From positions 262,468-326,467 of the forward strand of contig NZ_BMFW01000001.1 of NCBI RefSeq assembly GCF_014639275.1: DNA of 64,000 nucleotides. Reading direction: 5' to 3'. Positions 26,882 to 34,973 of the stretch are shown one piece after another. Position numbers and translations under genes: made by a program. This DNA comes from Arthrobacter liuii (lineage in GTDB: Bacteria; Actinomycetota; Actinomycetes; Actinomycetales; Micrococcaceae). Each line of letters opens with the position of its first letter. Position 1 is the first letter of the stretch. The notes under the pieces were generated by a model. It was not told the origin of the DNA. It did not search any database and saw nothing but the letters and a program-made list of their open reading frames with translations.

Positions 26882-27109
26882 CTAGTGCCCTGCCGCGGCG
26901 GGATCATGCTGGTCAGAACCTGCCGAGGCTGCTGCGGCCAGCAGTTCCGGAGGCAGCAGCAAAGGGATCCCGTCCTCGATGGCGTACCGGTTCCTGATGC
27001 CCGTGTCCCCGGCGGTGGTGGCCACCAGCTCCTCCCCCTCCTGGACCAGCGGCGAACCGGTCACGGGGCAACGCAGGACGGACAACAGTTCGGGACTGAT
27101 CTTTGGCAT
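26882..27109 (-). CDS. Trm112-family small zinc-ribbon-like protein
   Basis: A 75-residue protein beginning [18 protein letters not shown] and containing [15 protein letters not shown], the pattern of the Trm112/YcaR family whose members activate methyltransferases. Only one Cys (in LRCPVTG) remains of the zinc ribbon, as in many bacterial members. ATG 27109 begins the conserved N-terminus; the longer open frame upstream is not convincing. It lies 71 bases upstream of ahcY, a SAM-cycle enzyme, which is at least thematically consistent. Confidence 0.82.
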   Translation of the reverse strand: MPKISPELLSVLRCPVTGSPLVQEGEELVATTAGDTGIRNRYAIEDGIPLLLPPELLAAAASAGSDQHDPAAAGH

Positions 27110-27188
27110 TTGTTCATGCTCCCTGGCGGGCGCGCTCGCGCCTGTAGCGGAAAAGAGGTGCAGCCTCCAGCCTACCGCCAGATGGGGG

Positions 27189-27575
27189 TCAGGAAGGTTC
27201 CCGAAGGACCCGAAGGTGCCCCCGACGTGCACCTTCAGTGCCTGCCGGAGCCTCAAGGGCGGAATGGTGGGCGCGCTGCGTGGCCGGTTGCGCTTCGGGA
27301 GGGAGTGCAGCGGCGTCACGGACTGCGTTTGCGAGCGCCAGCAGGTCATCCGGCCCTGGCTGTTGCGGGGTGGAAGGCATTGCCAGGCGCAGGACTTCCC
27401 AGCCACGGGGAACCGTCAACGAATCAGCGTGCTGCTCGCAGAGATCGTAGCAGTGCGGCTCCGCGTAGGTGGCCAGCGGGCCCAGGACTGCTGTGGAGTC
27501 TGCATACACGTACGTCAGGGTGGCTACCGCCGACTGGCGGCAGGCAGACCTTGAACACTGACGGATAGCTCCCAC
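27189..27575 (-). CDS. DUF3499 family protein
   Basis: A 128-residue actinobacterial protein of unknown function. The conserved N-terminal ~60 residues carry a likely zinc site: RQCSRSACRQSA then AEPHCYDLCEQHADSL (two early Cys, then H-C-x3-C-x2-H). The C-terminal half is Ala/Pro-rich. I prefer GTG 27575 (MGAIRQCSRSAC), though its ribosome-binding site (GAAGGGG) is rather distant. In mycobacteria I recall DUF3499 next to manB and whiB2; here no phosphomannomutase lies beside it. Confidence 0.85.
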   Translation of the reverse strand: MGAIRQCSRSACRQSAVATLTYVYADSTAVLGPLATYAEPHCYDLCEQHADSLTVPRGWEVLRLAMPSTPQQPGPDDLLALANAVRDAAALPPEAQPATQRAHHSALEAPAGTEGARRGHLRVLREPS

Positions 27576-27693
27576 GACATCACAGACTACCCCTTCGCCG
27601 CACAAAAGCCGCGCATGGCGCCCCGGGGGCGACGCGTTCCCGGAGCCAAGGGGATGTATCGCGTAAATCCTCCCCCGGGTTTACAGTCGATGT

Positions 27694-28206
27694 ATGCAGT
27701 CATCGAACCATGAATCAGGTTTTTCGGTCCGGTTGGCTGACCCGGATGCCCCCTCGGCCCTGGGCGTGGAGACCGACGGCAGGAACTTTTTCAGGCGGCG
27801 CCGGAACCGCCACGGACGCGGCCTTCGCGGCGAGATCATGCTGCCCACCCACCCCGGATACCGGACCCGCGCCGACCGCTTTGACGACATGGTGCTGGAC
27901 TCCGCCCAACGGCTGCACGACATCTGGGGGAAAACCCTCGACGGTGTGAGGTTTGGCGTGGATGAGATCCCGCCGGACCTCGAGCAGTTGGCCGCCAATG
28001 CGTCAATGGCCCCCATGGGCTCCTACACCCCGGCTGCCGGTGGGGACGGCCCAACCATCACCGTGTACCGGCGCGTGGTGGAGCAGGCATGCTCCACCGT
28101 GGAAGAACTCCAGGACCTGGTCCACGACGTGGTGGTGGAGCACACGGCGGAAATGCTTGGCGTGGCGCCGGAAACCCTGGACCCCGTGTACCGCCGCCGC
28201 TACTGA
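27694..28206 (+). CDS. Metallopeptidase-like (zincin fold) protein with degenerate active site
   Basis: A 170-residue protein resembling the small PF06262-type metallopeptidase family. After an Arg-rich segment (NFFRRRRNRHGRGLRG) and PTHPGYRTRADRFDDMV comes the region ITVYRRVVEQACSTVEELQ. Where active members have HExxH, this reads LVHDVVVEHTAEMLGV, so the catalytic Glu after the first His is Asp and the spacing differs. It may be inactive as a protease. Divergent from DUF3499 and convergent with DUF5719. Confidence 0.78.
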   Translation: MQSSNHESGFSVRLADPDAPSALGVETDGRNFFRRRRNRHGRGLRGEIMLPTHPGYRTRADRFDDMVLDSAQRLHDIWGKTLDGVRFGVDEIPPDLEQLAANASMAPMGSYTPAAGGDGPTITVYRRVVEQACSTVEELQDLVHDVVVEHTAEMLGVAPETLDPVYRRRY

Positions 28207-28240
28207 CACCGGGGTGCGGAAAGGACTTCCTGCAGCCCTT

Positions 28241-29950
28241 TTAGTAGCCGAGCGTAACCGGGACCGTTTCCTGACCGGCCGCTGCAGCCAGGAAAGCCAG
28301 GGATGAAACATCATTGCGGCCGTCCTGCCCCAAGAGCACCGCTCCATAGGCGGCATCACCTGAGGCGGACACAACATAGCCCACGACGTCGGCCCCTTCG
28401 GCCTGTTCCGGAACCGCGATGGAGGCCGTGGTTCCGCCCGCTATGTCCGCGGTGGCGGCTGCCCGGACCTTGCCATCGGCCGTGATTGGTGCGTAGGTGA
28501 TGGTGGCCCTGGTGTCCAAGGCTCCGAACACCAGTTGGCGAAGGCCGCCCTTGGGGACGGGAACAACGTGCTGGCTGCCAAGCCGGACAGCGGAAGGCGC
28601 CCACGCCACATCCAAGGGCTGCCCTGCCTGCAGCCCCCGGCTCATGCGTGCGGCGGCGACGAAGGAAACGTCGGACGAGGCCGCCACGGTGTACTGGCCC
28701 GCAGGTACCCCGGCAAGGGAGACCTCAGTGGTTGAACCGGCCTTCGCGGTGATGACGCCGCCGGACGGAAGCGCATGCTGTCCGTCGCGTCCGTACAGCT
28801 TGATCTCCACCACGGCATCCGACGCGCCGGGAACAGTCAGTTCGAGGGCTGGCCCGGCGTCCCGGTAACCGGGCTGTGCCGTGAGGGCAGCAACCCGGGC
28901 GGGGTCTTGGATGTCCACCCCCGTCATCACCTGGCGGACAGCGGGGGCAGTTCCCGGGCTGATGAAATCAACGCCGCCCGGGGTGAGGCCGCGCAGGACG
29001 CTTTGCTGGATGGAGGCCGCAACCGGGCCACCGGCGCTGCGGACGTGCACGCTGAGCTGGGACTCATTGGGCGCCAGTCCCGCAAGGACTACGCTGCGGG
29101 TGGTTCCCGGGGCAACCAGCAGTCCACGGCTGCCTGGCGCCTGGACTTGCCCGCCGGCACCGAACAATTCAAGGCTCGCAGTGGCGGGCGTGGTGGATGC
29201 ATTGGTCAGCGCGAGTACCGAGGTGCGGCCAACAGTGGTGCTGGCGCCCGCCAGCCACTGGTCGTTCGAAGGCTGCCCGCAGGTAGCCGCGGCGCTGCCC
29301 TGCAGGTCGCCGTCTTTGGCCGTGTATTTCATGGCACCCGCGGCTGATGCATTCTGGTTTGCCAGGGCGTTGGCGCTGAGGACGTTCACCTGATCCACCG
29401 GCTTGTCGGCCACCACGCCGGCAAGCAGCTCCTGCGGGGCTGCGGCAGTGGGGGCCGGGCCCGGATCCCTGGCGATGTCGACGGCGGCTGTTCCGTCAAG
29501 GCGCGCGAGCCGGCTCCCCGGGAGCACGCCTCCCGCGCTGAGTACAGCGGCACTGACTTTGGTTGCTGCTGTGGCGGACTCAGGCCGGAATTGGGCATCA
29601 GTGCCTGCATCGGTACCTTCGAGCAGCCGTGCGGGGCCGGGGCAAACGCCGAGGCTGGCTCCCGCGGGCACAGCGGCTTCCGCCGCCGGTACAGTCCTGC
29701 TGGATTCAGGCCCGGCGACCAGCGATCCGGCGGCCACCACGGCTCCCCCGCCGGCAAGGACAAGGACGCCTGCCGCCACTGCGGCCAGGGAAGCTGCGCG
29801 GCCCTTGCCGCCCGGCAGCCGGGTGGCGCCCCGGCCGGACGGTTTCCCGGCCGGCGCCGGTTTTTCGGGTGAAGCAGACGATTCCGCTGAACCCGGTTCT
29901 TCGGCCTTAGCCGCATCCCTGCCGGCGGCCGGTGGGGCGTGCTCATGCAT
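28241..29950 (-). CDS. DUF5719 family exported or anchored protein
   Basis: A 569-residue protein with a ~45-residue disordered cytoplasmic start (ATG 29950, MHEHAPPAAG), one membrane anchor (about 50-75, SLAAVAAGVLVLAGGGAVVAAGS) and a large extracytoplasmic beta-rich domain with repeated Ser/Thr/Gly/Ala strands. No catalytic motif is evident. The start overlaps the end of the giant glycosyltransferase by eight bases (ATGCATGA), so the two are co-translated and probably function together in cell-surface glycopolymer or glycoprotein assembly. Confidence 0.85.
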   Translation of the reverse strand: MHEHAPPAAGRDAAKAEEPGSAESSASPEKPAPAGKPSGRGATRLPGGKGRAASLAAVAAGVLVLAGGGAVVAAGSLVAGPESSRTVPAAEAAVPAGASLGVCPGPARLLEGTDAGTDAQFRPESATAATKVSAAVLSAGGVLPGSRLARLDGTAAVDIARDPGPAPTAAAPQELLAGVVADKPVDQVNVLSANALANQNASAAGAMKYTAKDGDLQGSAAATCGQPSNDQWLAGASTTVGRTSVLALTNASTTPATASLELFGAGGQVQAPGSRGLLVAPGTTRSVVLAGLAPNESQLSVHVRSAGGPVAASIQQSVLRGLTPGGVDFISPGTAPAVRQVMTGVDIQDPARVAALTAQPGYRDAGPALELTVPGASDAVVEIKLYGRDGQHALPSGGVITAKAGSTTEVSLAGVPAGQYTVAASSDVSFVAAARMSRGLQAGQPLDVAWAPSAVRLGSQHVVPVPKGGLRQLVFGALDTRATITYAPITADGKVRAAATADIAGGTTASIAVPEQAEGADVVGYVVSASGDAAYGAVLLGQDGRNDVSSLAFLAAAAGQETVPVTLGY

Positions 29951-32900
29951 TTTGGTGTTCCTTACGCAGGGAGCCCTCGTCACGCGAGAGGCCGGTCCGC
30001 TGCCGTCGAGCCGGCATGGGGATTGCGAGGATGACGGTTAGCCCTATCACCGTAATCTGGCCGGCCGCAGCCCAGAAAGACCACGGGTTTTCGTATCGGA
30101 CGCTCAGTTGACCGGCCGATGCCGGGAGGGTGAAGGCCTGGGACCAGCCTGAGGTGGTGGAGGTCAGCTTCCGTCCGTCAAGCCAGGCGCTCCATCCGGG
30201 GTCGGCGCGCTCGGCAAGTACCACCAACCGGCCTTCGGCACCTGCCGGGATAGCGGCATCGACGTCGGCAGTCCCGGAGGCGACCAAACCTGTGACCGCA
30301 CCGCTGGCGTCGACGACGCGGACGCGATGGGCAACGTCGGCGGCCTGCTGGGTCGGTTGGTTCAGCGGGCTGATGCGCCAGAGCCAGCCAACGTCGGTCT
30401 GCCCCACGGCCACCAAGCCGGGAACCGCGTCCATCCGGCTGGCGGTCAACTGGGCTGCGGTGTCCGCGGAGCGGAGCACCACAAATCCGACACCGAGCTG
30501 TTCGAGGTCGGAACGCGGGTCCACGCCGTGCCCGGCCACCAGCGTGGCCACTACGCGGCGGACAGCTGCGGTGACGTCGTCGTCGTCGCGCACCTTTTCT
30601 GCACCGGGCGCGCCGATGATGTTCCGCGCGGAGGCGATGGCGGAAAGGCTGTCCAGGGTGGTGCCGGAGCCGCGCATCAGGGAGGCGTTGAAGGTGCCGT
30701 CATCCGCGGTGCTGAGGAGGAGGGTCCGCGTCTGTTCGGGGCCGGTGCCGCGGTCGATGGCGGTGGCAGGAAGGGACCGGCCGGTGGCGGCCTCCACCAG
30801 CCGCGGAGTACCGAGCGCTCCCGCGGTCACGGAAGCGGCTGCAGCGGGGGTTGCCCTCTGGGTTGCCGTTGCCAGTCCGGGGGCAGTGCCGGCGGGACGC
30901 AGCAGGTTCTGCGCCGACCAGGCGGCCATGCCGGCCAGCGGTCCGGCAAGCAGTACCACCAGGCCCAGCGCAAGGCCCGCCCGGACCGCCGTCCTGGTCT
31001 TGGCCCCGCCGCCTGATGTCCGGTCCGTTGCTGACAGCAGCTGCTCGGAGCCGAGGAGTGCCGCTGCGAGGATGGCGAAGGACGCGGCGGAGACTGCCGG
31101 TCCGGTGAAAGGCGTCACCATGACGCCCACGTTCAGGCCGGTGGCCACGTGGCTGGCAAGCCAACCGCCGGCAAGGGCGATAATTGCCGCGATCCAGAAC
31201 CAAGTGGCAGTCCGTGCCCGGCGCCCCGGGCTGAAGAGTCCCACAACGGCAAGGGCCAGCACCGGCCCGGCGATGAGCAGCGCCAGCAGCAGGGCCCAAG
31301 GCATGGTGCCGCCGGTGAAGGCCGCCAGGCCCTGAAGGCCGCCGGCGGGGTCGAACGACAGGGGCTGGCCCAGCATCTGCTGCCACAACGGGGCGGAGCC
31401 GAAGCCAAGCGGGAGTCCGGGGTCGGCCAGGAGTGCGCGCGGCCGGTCAAGGGTGGACAGCGCGAATGGGATAAACAGGGCTGCGCTGGGCAACAGTGCC
31501 CACCACACCGTCCGCCCGCGCCGGCCCAGCAGGATGCCGCACAGCATGATGACCACCGTTGCCGGGATGAGCAGGGAGGGTGCTGAGGCGGTGGTGACCG
31601 CGAGCGCCAGGCCCGCGGCTGCGGCCGCCGTCCACGAGGGCACTCCGTTGATTCCCGCCTTGGCCAGGCGCTGTTCAGCGGATCCGTATCCAGGTGCTGA
31701 AGCGGGGTTGAAGCGGCCGTGACCCACAGCCGAGCCGGTAGCCCGCAGCAGGCCCAGGACCACCAGCGGCAGCATGATGTGCGCGATCATCGCGCCCGCG
31801 CGTCCCTGGTTCAGGGCGGCCTGGAGTGCTGGCGCAGCAGCCCAAAAGATCGCCGCCGCGAAGCGGAGCCGGCGGCGGACGGTCACGCCGCCCGCGGCAA
31901 ACCACGCGGTCAGTCCGGACAGAGGTGCCCCGAGCAGGAACAGCCAAGCCATGGCCGGGTTGGCATCGCCTCCGCCGAAGAGACCGATGATCCACAGGAC
32001 ATAGTCAAAGGGATCGCCGTGGCCGGGAAGGCCCGCTCCGAGGCTGACCCACCAGCTGGAGGCGTTGCGCCAGATGTCCCCCAGGCCCGCGGAGACAGGA
32101 ATCAGGGCTCCGCCGGAAACGGCCCCGGCCCGGAACAGTCCTGCCAGGGCCAGGAGCGAGGCCACTGATGCGATGATGGCGGCGGCCAGGGCACCGTTGC
32201 CCACCCAGCCGCGTTTGCTGGTGGCGAGGGCGGCAAAGTCATCCGCGGCATCGCCGGTGGGCTGGTGCGCGAGCGGATCCTGCACCAGGTGGTCAGCGGC
32301 GGAGCCGTCGGATCCCAGCGCCTCCATCAAGGAGCGCCGGTGGCTCCACACCTCGCGGCGGGGCGTCTGCAGCTTGCGGATCACGGACCGGCGGATGCGC
32401 CGCGTGCGTTTGGCTGATCGACGGGCCTTGACCACAGCCCGTGGCCGCCCCAAGGCCACGCAGGTGGCAAGAAGCTGGGAAATGCCGTGGCCGGGATCCT
32501 TGACCACGATACTCAGGACCAGCTTGAAGATACTGCCAAGCAATGCACCGATACCGTGGACGGGCACCATCCAGAGCGGGCTGTGCTTCAGGCGCAGGTG
32601 GACCTGCGCTTTGCGGGCTGCGGACGGATTTCCCAGGGCATGCGGCCGGTGTGCCACATGGAACATCCGGGCTGCGGGGACCACCACCACGCGGTGGCCT
32701 GCCAGGCGGTTCCGCCAGCAGAAGTCGACGTCGTCGCCGCTGCCGGGCAGGGCGGGGTCGAAACCGCCAAGGTGTTCCCAGATATCCCGGCGCACAAGCA
32801 TGCCCGCGGAGTTGACGGCGAAAGTATCGGTGCGGCCGTCGTACTGGCCCTGATCCAACTCATCAGCGTCAATCAGGGTAAGCCGCTCGGCCCACCGGCT

Positions 32901-33311
32901 GGTGGAGAGGCCCACATCCATCAATTTCCGCGGCGAATGCCAGTCCAGCTGTTTGCAACCGGCAACGGTTACTGACGGGGCGCGCTCCACGGCGCCCAGG
33001 AGTTCGGCAAGGGCTTCCGGTGCCGGCGCGGCGTCGTCGTGCAGCAGCCAGATCCATTCCGTCCTGCCGCCGTCGGCATTTCCGCGGAAGGGCATCAGCC
33101 CCGCAAGCGCGGCGGAGACCGCGGCGCCCATGCCGCCCTTGCCCCGGGGGTGGCTGACGACGCAGGCGTCGCCCAGGGCTTCCCGCAGGAGGCTGTGCGA
33201 GTCATCACCGGAGCCCGTGTCCACGCCGACGGCGCGGTCAACCGGGCGGGTTTGGGCCGCCAGGGCTGCAAGGGTTCTGGGCAGGTAGGCACTGCCGTTG
33301 TGGGCAACCAC
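29943..33311 (-). CDS. Large membrane-bound GT2 glycosyltransferase
   Basis: An 1122-residue fusion. The N-terminal GT-A family 2 domain (about 1-260) has VAHNGSAYLPRTLAALAAQ, the DxD-like LLHDDAAP and SGDDVDFCWRNRLAGHRV. About a dozen membrane helices and extracytoplasmic loops follow, with a C-terminal helix (about 1090-1110). It resembles actinobacterial GT2/GtrB-like giants predicted to glycosylate surface polymers. The annotated GTG (33311) would truncate the first beta-strand. In-frame codons upstream encode LQDVHVTAVV, and the only near-start codon is ATT 33341, overlapping the whiB stop as TAATT. Confidence 0.88.
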   Translation of the reverse strand: MVAHNGSAYLPRTLAALAAQTRPVDRAVGVDTGSGDDSHSLLREALGDACVVSHPRGKGGMGAAVSAALAGLMPFRGNADGGRTEWIWLLHDDAAPAPEALAELLGAVERAPSVTVAGCKQLDWHSPRKLMDVGLSTSRWAERLTLIDADELDQGQYDGRTDTFAVNSAGMLVRRDIWEHLGGFDPALPGSGDDVDFCWRNRLAGHRVVVVPAARMFHVAHRPHALGNPSAARKAQVHLRLKHSPLWMVPVHGIGALLGSIFKLVLSIVVKDPGHGISQLLATCVALGRPRAVVKARRSAKRTRRIRRSVIRKLQTPRREVWSHRRSLMEALGSDGSAADHLVQDPLAHQPTGDAADDFAALATSKRGWVGNGALAAAIIASVASLLALAGLFRAGAVSGGALIPVSAGLGDIWRNASSWWVSLGAGLPGHGDPFDYVLWIIGLFGGGDANPAMAWLFLLGAPLSGLTAWFAAGGVTVRRRLRFAAAIFWAAAPALQAALNQGRAGAMIAHIMLPLVVLGLLRATGSAVGHGRFNPASAPGYGSAEQRLAKAGINGVPSWTAAAAAGLALAVTTASAPSLLIPATVVIMLCGILLGRRGRTVWWALLPSAALFIPFALSTLDRPRALLADPGLPLGFGSAPLWQQMLGQPLSFDPAGGLQGLAAFTGGTMPWALLLALLIAGPVLALAVVGLFSPGRRARTATWFWIAAIIALAGGWLASHVATGLNVGVMVTPFTGPAVSAASFAILAAALLGSEQLLSATDRTSGGGAKTRTAVRAGLALGLVVLLAGPLAGMAAWSAQNLLRPAGTAPGLATATQRATPAAAASVTAGALGTPRLVEAATGRSLPATAIDRGTGPEQTRTLLLSTADDGTFNASLMRGSGTTLDSLSAIASARNIIGAPGAEKVRDDDDVTAAVRRVVATLVAGHGVDPRSDLEQLGVGFVVLRSADTAAQLTASRMDAVPGLVAVGQTDVGWLWRISPLNQPTQQAADVAHRVRVVDASGAVTGLVASGTADVDAAIPAGAEGRLVVLAERADPGWSAWLDGRKLTSTTSGWSQAFTLPASAGQLSVRYENPWSFWAAAGQITVIGLTVILAIPMPARRQRTGLSRDEGSLRKEHQNA

Positions 33312-33340
33312 AACGGCAGTGACATGGACATCCTGAAGAA

Positions 33341-33874
33341 TTAGATTGCTCGCTTCCTGAGCCGCCGGCGCTCACGCTCGGAAAGGCCTCCCCAGATGCC
33401 GAACCGTTCGTCGTTGGCCAGCGCGTACTCCAGGCACTGGGACCTCACATTGCAGGCGCCACAGACCTTCTTGGCGTCGCGGGTTGAACCGCCCTTTTCG
33501 GGAAAGAAGGCTTCCGGATCCGTCTGGGCGCACAATGCGTCCGTCTGCCAACCCAGCTCGCCGTCGTCGTCGAAATCCTGCTGGAGCGGCAATCCGATCC
33601 ATACCGGCTGGGCGGTCCCGCCGGCAGCCAGCTCCATGGGCGGATCGAGGTCGTCTTCCGGTTCCGCGCCGCCGTCGAGGAGGGCCTGGTGCGCCGCGAG
33701 GAACGCCGTGGCCTGGTCCTCAAGGACGCTGGTGGTATTCCTGTTGTACCGCTCCGAAGCTTCAGGATCAGCGGGGTCCACGTACCAGTCACCCGGCACC
33801 CCCCGCGCCCGGTACTTTGCCGTTGCCTGGCCGGCCACGACGGCATCTTCCTGGATACGCTCTGCTTGCCCCAC
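33341..33874 (-). CDS. WhiB-family iron-sulfur transcriptional regulator with long N-terminal extension
   Basis: A 177-residue protein. The C-terminal ~70 residues form the WhiB domain: ALCAQTDPEAFFPEKGG, KKVCGACNVRSQCLEYAL (four Fe-S cysteines), GIWGGLSERERRRLRKRAI (turn and basic DNA-binding tail). It looks WhiB2-like. The N-terminal ~108 residues are acidic and low-complexity, longer than in most WhiB proteins. GTG 33874 has a strong site (AGGAGGGG). It precedes and is apparently coupled to the giant glycosyltransferase gene. A good promoter lies at 33962-33990. Confidence 0.92.
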   Translation of the reverse strand: MGQAERIQEDAVVAGQATAKYRARGVPGDWYVDPADPEASERYNRNTTSVLEDQATAFLAAHQALLDGGAEPEDDLDPPMELAAGGTAQPVWIGLPLQQDFDDDGELGWQTDALCAQTDPEAFFPEKGGSTRDAKKVCGACNVRSQCLEYALANDERFGIWGGLSERERRRLRKRAI

Positions 33875-33961
33875 GGCGCCCCTCCTGATGGTTCAGCCAC
33901 TGCCTGGATACGTGGACACTCGGTTGTGTGCCGGTATTTGCGCAATTGCTTTAGATACCTA

Positions 33962-33990
33962 ATTACACGTGTGTAACTAGGGAGAGTCAA
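33962..33990 (-). promoter_or_regulatory. whiB promoter with overlapping operator-like inverted repeat
   Basis: Minus strand: -35 TTGACT (33990-33985), 17-base spacer, -10 TGTAAT (33967-33962). The inverted repeat TTACAC-GT-GTGTAA (33963-33976, plus-strand reading) covers the -10 and part of the spacer, so a bound dimer would block RNA polymerase. The leader to the GTG start would be roughly 80 bases. Confidence 0.65.
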
Positions 33991-34262
33991 GCCATTGCCG
34001 GGATAATAGACAGTCCGCGCTGGGAAGTTTGCGTACGCCACGCCCGGGATTTTTGTCCGCCCGCGCGTGGCGTACCCGGTTGGCAGGCCCCCAACGCCGG
34101 AAAACCCGTCAAATCGGTGCGCTGGCGGGGAAAATACCGGTTCTCCGCCCAAATAGCAAGCACACTTACCAACTGGGGTGATTAACATCACGTTAAACTG
34201 GCGGCAACGGCTGTGCGGCACCCCCGGATGACCGGGACAGTCGCGGGTGGCAGGATGAGGCC
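33991..34262. other. Gene-free stretch between whiB and the TIGR03089 gene
   Basis: No credible gene. It holds an inverted repeat GTACGCCACGC (34033-34043) / GCGTGGCGTAC (34065-34075) with a 21-base loop that includes GGGATTTTTG, and a CRP/GlxR-like site at 34178-34191. It probably contains the promoter of the 34263 gene. Confidence 0.5.
34178..34191 (+). promoter_or_regulatory. CRP/GlxR-like binding motif GTGA-N6-TCAC
   Basis: GTGA TTAACA TCAC matches the core half-sites of the cAMP-receptor-protein family (TGTGA-N6-TCACA); the flanking bases G and G do not match. It lies about 72 bases upstream of the 34263 start. Binding is inferred from pattern only. Confidence 0.35.
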
Positions 34263-34961
34263 ATGACGACAATCCCTGTGATCGACCTAATGGGCAGCCT
34301 CCGCTCGGGCAACTCGACGGCACCACGACTGACCTGGTACGGGCCCGATTCGGAGCGGGTGGAGCTGTCGGGACGGGTCCTGGACAACTGGGTGGCCAAG
34401 ACCAGCAACCTGCTCCAGGATGAACTGGACGCGGAACCGGGCATGCGGCTGCGGCTTGCGCTTCCGGCCCACTGGAAAGCGATGGTCTGGGCGCTGGCCG
34501 GCTGGCAGCTTGGGCTGGAAACCGTGCTCGACGGCGGCCCGGCGGACTTCATGGCCACGGACAATCCCGGCGGGGCCATGGATCAGTACGACGCCGTCAT
34601 TGCCGTTGCGCTCCCGGCACTGGCCATGCGCTGGCCCGGGGATCTCCCCGCCGGGTGCCTTGACTACGCCGCCGAGGTGCGTTCCCACGGGGACGTATTC
34701 ATGCCTCACACCGATCCGGATCCGTCGTCGCCCGCCCTGACCCACCAGGGGCGCGCGGTCCCGCACGGTGAACTGATCACCGGTTTTGCCTGTCCGCATA
34801 CGGAAGGCGTCAGGCTGCATGTTCCTGCGGACAGCGGGCTCGAATCGGCATTGGCCAATGCGCTGGGGGCATGGCAGCAAGGCGGCTCGGTGGTGATGAC
34901 CCATCCTGCCGTGGCGCTCACCGACAAACTGCTGGCGGACGAGCGGATCCACGGCAGCTAG
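34263..34961 (+). CDS. TIGR03089 family protein
   Basis: A 232-residue actinobacterial protein of unknown function. It resembles the N-terminal half of AMP-binding enzymes (LTWYGPDSERVELSGRVLDNW early on) but lacks the ATP-binding Thr/Ser-Gly loop, so it cannot be a complete ligase. ATG 34263 follows GGCAGGATGAGG. It lies between whiB (divergent) and GtrA (convergent). In mycobacteria I recall the family near LCP and glycosyltransferase genes, which matches the LCP gene here at 37.5 kb. Confidence 0.8.
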   Translation: MTTIPVIDLMGSLRSGNSTAPRLTWYGPDSERVELSGRVLDNWVAKTSNLLQDELDAEPGMRLRLALPAHWKAMVWALAGWQLGLETVLDGGPADFMATDNPGGAMDQYDAVIAVALPALAMRWPGDLPAGCLDYAAEVRSHGDVFMPHTDPDPSSPALTHQGRAVPHGELITGFACPHTEGVRLHVPADSGLESALANALGAWQQGGSVVMTHPAVALTDKLLADERIHGS

Positions 34962-34973
34962 GAGGAACGGATC

